DNA of 64,000 bases. Origin: Chitinophaga niabensis. Its GTDB lineage: Bacteria > Bacteroidota > Bacteroidia > Chitinophagales > Chitinophagaceae. The notes under the pieces are model-generated. The model was not told the DNA's origin and did no database searches. It was given only the letters and a program-made list of their open reading frames with translations. Made by a program: the position numbers and the translations under genes. The DNA lies in the NCBI RefSeq assembly GCF_039545795.1, contig NZ_CP154260.1, positions 873,001-937,000 on the forward strand, read 5' to 3'. This document shows, in pieces, positions 61,207 through 64,000 of the stretch (within the stretch, counting starts at the first letter, position 1; every line of letters begins with the position of its first letter).

Positions 61207-63111
61207 ATGGTCACTATAAAACGATTGCTGCTACCGGGCTTCTGCCTTTTTATCCTGATGAGCCTGACCAATGCCACAGGCCCGTCCATAGGCGTGGAAG
61301 CAACAGTGCAGTATTTCAGGTCTGGTGCGAAAGACTTTGCTGCTTCCACATTGGCCCTGCAATCTACCATTCACTCACTCCGTAAAGATGACACAGCAAG
61401 TGTTGCTGCAGCCAAAGCACAATTGAAACACTGCCGCTTACAATACAAAAAGATCGAATTCTTCCTGGAATACTTCTTTAAAACTTCCAGTCTTATTTAC
61501 AATACACCCGCTAAAGTAGAAATAGAAGAACCTTACATGGAATACAATGAGCCGGTAGGGTTGCAGGTGATAGAAGCATTGTTGTACGAAGATGATGTGG
61601 TGGCCAATAAAGCGGCCTTACTTGAACAGGTGAATGTGGTCCGCTCATCGGCAGAAGACCTGTTATCCCTGTTGTATGGATTTACTGCTAATGATAAACA
61701 AGTGCTGGAAAGTGTACGCATAGAACTGATACGCATTTATACATTGGGCATTACAGGATTTGATGCACCTCTGTTAAAATCAGGCATCACTGAATCTTAT
61801 GAAGCGTTGCATGCAGTGAAAGCTGTGCTGGCTCCTTACCTGGATAAACGTGCGCCTTATGCAGACAGTGTAACTTATTATCTTGCTAAAAGCCTGCAAT
61901 TCCTGGAAGCGGGTAAAGATTTTGATGCTTTTGACCGCTTGCGGTTTCTTCAGCAATACGCTTTGCCTTTGCAAAGAACGCTGGGATATATGATCAGGGA
62001 TATGCAGCTGGTGCAGAATACCACAGGTGGTGTACTGAATTACAATGCAGAACATTTGTTCAGCAAAGATGCCATCAATATAGATGCATTTCCTGCGGCC
62101 GGTAATGAGAAATTTAACAGTGTTGAAACCTTTCCTTTATCCGGTGTTGCAGCTACGCCGGCGTTATATAAGTTTAATAGTCCGGATGCATTTACTTCAA
62201 CCGGTGCAACGGTGAATACTGCTTTGATCAGCCTGGGCAAAAAGTTATTCCATGAAACCGCTTTATCCGGCAATAACAAAATAAGCTGCGCCACCTGCCA
62301 CCGCCCGGAGAAACATTTCACGGATGGATTGGCTACCAGTATGGCGTTTGACGGACATTCACATGTACGGCGGAATGCACCATCACTCTTCTATGCGGGG
62401 TTCCAGTACGGGCAGTTCTGGGAAGGGCGCATCAAAAGCCTGGAAGAGCAGGCACTGGATGTAGTGCATAATCCGCTTGAAATGAATGGTGATGCTGCGA
62501 AGGTTTTGCAATTGCCGGCTTATACGGCACTTTTTAAACAGGTGTTCCCGGATAGCAGTATCACTGCAGAAAAAGTAGCGGTGGCCATTGCTGCATTTGT
62601 ACGTTCACTGAATCCCCGCAATGCTCCTTTCGACCGGTATATAACAGGTGATACCACGGCAATGAATACTGCACAGGTACGGGGCTTCAATTTATTCATG
62701 GGTAAGGCACAATGTGGCACCTGTCATTTTGCGCCACTCTTTAATGGGCTGGTGCCACCCTTGTATAATCTCACAGAGCTGGAAGTACTGGGCACACCGA
62801 GGAATGAAGACCTGGCAAAACCATTGATAGATGGTGATAAAGGCCGCTATGATGTGTTGAATATCTCATTCTACGAACAGGCGTTTAAAACGCCAACTGT
62901 GAGGAATGTATCCGCCACAGGGCCTTATATGCATAATGGCGCATTCAGCACATTGGAGAACGTAGTGGAATTCTATAACAAAGGCGGTGGTAGTGGTATT
63001 GGGCTGGAGACGCCTACGCAAACATTGTCCGCCGTACCTTTGCAATTAACCAAACAGGAAGTAGCAGATGTGACCGAATTTATGCGGGCACTGGAAGATA
63101 AGCTGCCATAG
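61207..63111 (+). CDS. di-haem cytochrome c peroxidase / MauG-type protein with helical N-terminal domain
   Basis: This periplasmic protein of 634 residues begins MVTIKRLLLPGFCLFILMSL, a signal peptide; the longer frame from 61162 places this helix inside and is less likely. Residues about 30-290 form a helical domain (SGAKDFAASTLALQSTIHSL, KKIEFFLEYFF, LQVIEALLYEDD) that looks imelysin-like. The last 300 residues are a cytochrome c peroxidase domain with two haem sites, ISCATCHRPEKHF (about 362) and AQCGTCHFAPLF (about 502), and TPTVRNVSATGPYMHNGAF (about 563) holding a conserved histidine/methionine region. It would reduce peroxide or modify a protein cofactor. Its own -7 box separates it from the crp gene. 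Confidence 0.87.
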   Translation: MVTIKRLLLPGFCLFILMSLTNATGPSIGVEATVQYFRSGAKDFAASTLALQSTIHSLRKDDTASVAAAKAQLKHCRLQYKKIEFFLEYFFKTSSLIYNTPAKVEIEEPYMEYNEPVGLQVIEALLYEDDVVANKAALLEQVNVVRSSAEDLLSLLYGFTANDKQVLESVRIELIRIYTLGITGFDAPLLKSGITESYEALHAVKAVLAPYLDKRAPYADSVTYYLAKSLQFLEAGKDFDAFDRLRFLQQYALPLQRTLGYMIRDMQLVQNTTGGVLNYNAEHLFSKDAINIDAFPAAGNEKFNSVETFPLSGVAATPALYKFNSPDAFTSTGATVNTALISLGKKLFHETALSGNNKISCATCHRPEKHFTDGLATSMAFDGHSHVRRNAPSLFYAGFQYGQFWEGRIKSLEEQALDVVHNPLEMNGDAAKVLQLPAYTALFKQVFPDSSITAEKVAVAIAAFVRSLNPRNAPFDRYITGDTTAMNTAQVRGFNLFMGKAQCGTCHFAPLFNGLVPPLYNLTELEVLGTPRNEDLAKPLIDGDKGRYDVLNISFYEQAFKTPTVRNVSATGPYMHNGAFSTLENVVEFYNKGGGSGIGLETPTQTLSAVPLQLTKQEVADVTEFMRALEDKLP

Positions 63112-63214
63112 CAGCTTCATAATTGCTTAAAGATTTATTAACTGACATAGTTATAGCATGCAGGAAGAAGCGATTAACTTGGCAGCGCAAATTACAGGTA
63201 TCAAATCTATAAAC

Positions 63215-64000
63215 ATGAGCATCAGATCTTTACTCGCACTGTTAGGTGTGTTTTTTTTCATACAGGCCAATGCGCAGGAAACGCCTAAACCCAAGCCCCC
63301 AAGAGAGGAACGGAAGCCGAATGTACTGGCCGGTCTGATGAGAGGGCCTTATTTACAGGTGGCCACAGACCATAGCATTATTATCCGCTGGAGAACGAAT
63401 GCGCTCACCAGAAGCGTAGTGACCTATGGTACAACGGAAGGGCAGCTGGATATGGCAGCAGAGGATTCCACACTCACCTTTGAGCATAAAGTGCAGGTAA
63501 ACGGTCTCAAACCCCGCACAAAGTATTACTACTCCATCGGTGGTGGTAATGGCGATACTTTGCAGATGGATGCCGATAACTATTTTGTTACGATGCCGGT
63601 GCCCGGCCAGGAAGGCCCGCTCCGTATAGGTGTATTTGGCGATTGCGGGAACAACTCTCCCAATCAGCGCAATGTAAGGGACCAGGTGATCAACTACCTG
63701 CAGGATAAACCAATGGATGCCTGGATACTGTTAGGCGATAATGCTTATTCCAGCGGCACTGACCCTGAATTCCAGGAGAAGTTCTTCAATATCTATAAAG
63801 ATAACCTCCTGAAGAAATACCCATTATTCCCTGCCCCGGGCAACCACGATTACAGTGATCTGTACCGCTTCAGGGCTACTTCCCAGGGTACTAAAGACAT
63901 TGCTTACTACCAGAACTTCTCCATGCCCACCAATGGTGAAGCTGGCGGTGTTCCTTCTAAAACACAGGCTTTCTATTCTTTCGATATCGGTAACATACAT
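63215..64000 (+). CDS. purple acid phosphatase-like metallophosphoesterase (3' end missing)
   Basis: The 262 codons visible start with MSIRSLLALLGVFFFIQANAQ, a clear signal peptide, and run off the window end without a stop. Residues about 45-120 form a fibronectin-III-like domain (RGPYLQVATDHSIIIRWRTN, KPRTKYYYSIG) as in purple acid phosphatases. The metallophosphoesterase core begins IGVFGDCGNN (about 147), followed by DAWILLGDNAYSSG and FPAPGNHDYSD, which are the GDxG, GDxxY and GNHD metal-ligand motifs. It should be a secreted phosphomonoesterase; the substrate is not known. Confidence 0.88.
   Translation, partial: MSIRSLLALLGVFFFIQANAQETPKPKPPREERKPNVLAGLMRGPYLQVATDHSIIIRWRTNALTRSVVTYGTTEGQLDMAAEDSTLTFEHKVQVNGLKPRTKYYYSIGGGNGDTLQMDADNYFVTMPVPGQEGPLRIGVFGDCGNNSPNQRNVRDQVINYLQDKPMDAWILLGDNAYSSGTDPEFQEKFFNIYKDNLLKKYPLFPAPGNHDYSDLYRFRATSQGTKDIAYYQNFSMPTNGEAGGVPSKTQAFYSFDIGNIH

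Overview
The window looks like chromosomal DNA of a Bacteroidota bacterium, most likely Chitinophagaceae and perhaps Chitinophaga (inference). It carries a SusC/SusD pair, a protein with a type IX secretion C-terminal signal, OMP beta-barrel TonB receptors, almost no Shine-Dalgarno sequences, and promoter boxes of the Bacteroidota type (TAnnTTTG). No rRNA, tRNA, CRISPR array, phage or transposase was seen.

Layout. 1-10.9 kb: a pectin utilisation locus. A divergent LacI-type regulator (cut by the window edge) and a 24-bp LacI-type palindrome precede susC, susD, a PL1 pectate lyase, a GH28 polygalacturonase, a GH105 unsaturated galacturonyl hydrolase and tagaturonate reductase (uxaB). Together they would bind pectin fragments, depolymerise them and feed galacturonate into hexuronate catabolism. 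Mannonate dehydratase (uxuA) lies separately at 17.1 kb. 10.9-13.1 kb: a DbpA-like RNA helicase, a terminator, a triplicated leader and a TauE/SafE permease. 13.1-17.1 kb: the molybdenum cofactor genes moaA, moaD, moaE, mobA, moaC and moeA. 18.3-25.4 kb: a Bcr/CflA efflux pump with a TTG start and a 1919-residue surface protein with 14 fibronectin-III-like modules and a nested FISUMP domain. 25.6-34.6 kb: housekeeping and unclassified genes, including a three-part CHAT protease-like protein upstream of topoisomerase III. 34.8-43.2 kb: a TonB-dependent receptor, a thiolase, a MocR regulator, a large hairpin built of 11-bp repeats and a FAD/Fe-S oxidoreductase. 43.2-48.5 kb: three tandem thioredoxin-like paralogues of identical length, of which only the first keeps CxxC, then an amidohydrolase. 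48.6-61.1 kb: assimilatory nitrate/nitrite reduction. 61.2-64 kb: a di-haem peroxidase and a truncated purple acid phosphatase-like gene.

The nitrate region is the most coherent system. A seven-gene minus-strand operon runs nirB, nirD, an outer-membrane barrel, a NarK-type transporter, a nitrate reductase fused to a NirB-like flavoprotein and a BFD [2Fe-2S] domain, a protein resembling a siroheme reductase without its cofactor cysteines but with a rubredoxin-like tail, and a small DUF7009-like protein. Divergent from it are sumT (siroheme synthesis) and a Crp/Fnr regulator with four N-terminal cysteines. A TGA-N6-TCA palindrome lies between them. The molybdenum cofactor genes 33 kb away would supply the cofactor of the nitrate reductase.

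The best leads are the cofactor-less reductase/rubredoxin protein, the 11-bp repeat hairpin, the active-site-dead thioredoxin paralogues, the CHAT protein, the cysteine-bearing Crp/Fnr regulator with its nearby palindrome, the triplicated leader of the TauE gene, and the recurrent placement of -7 boxes only 4-6 bases from start codons.
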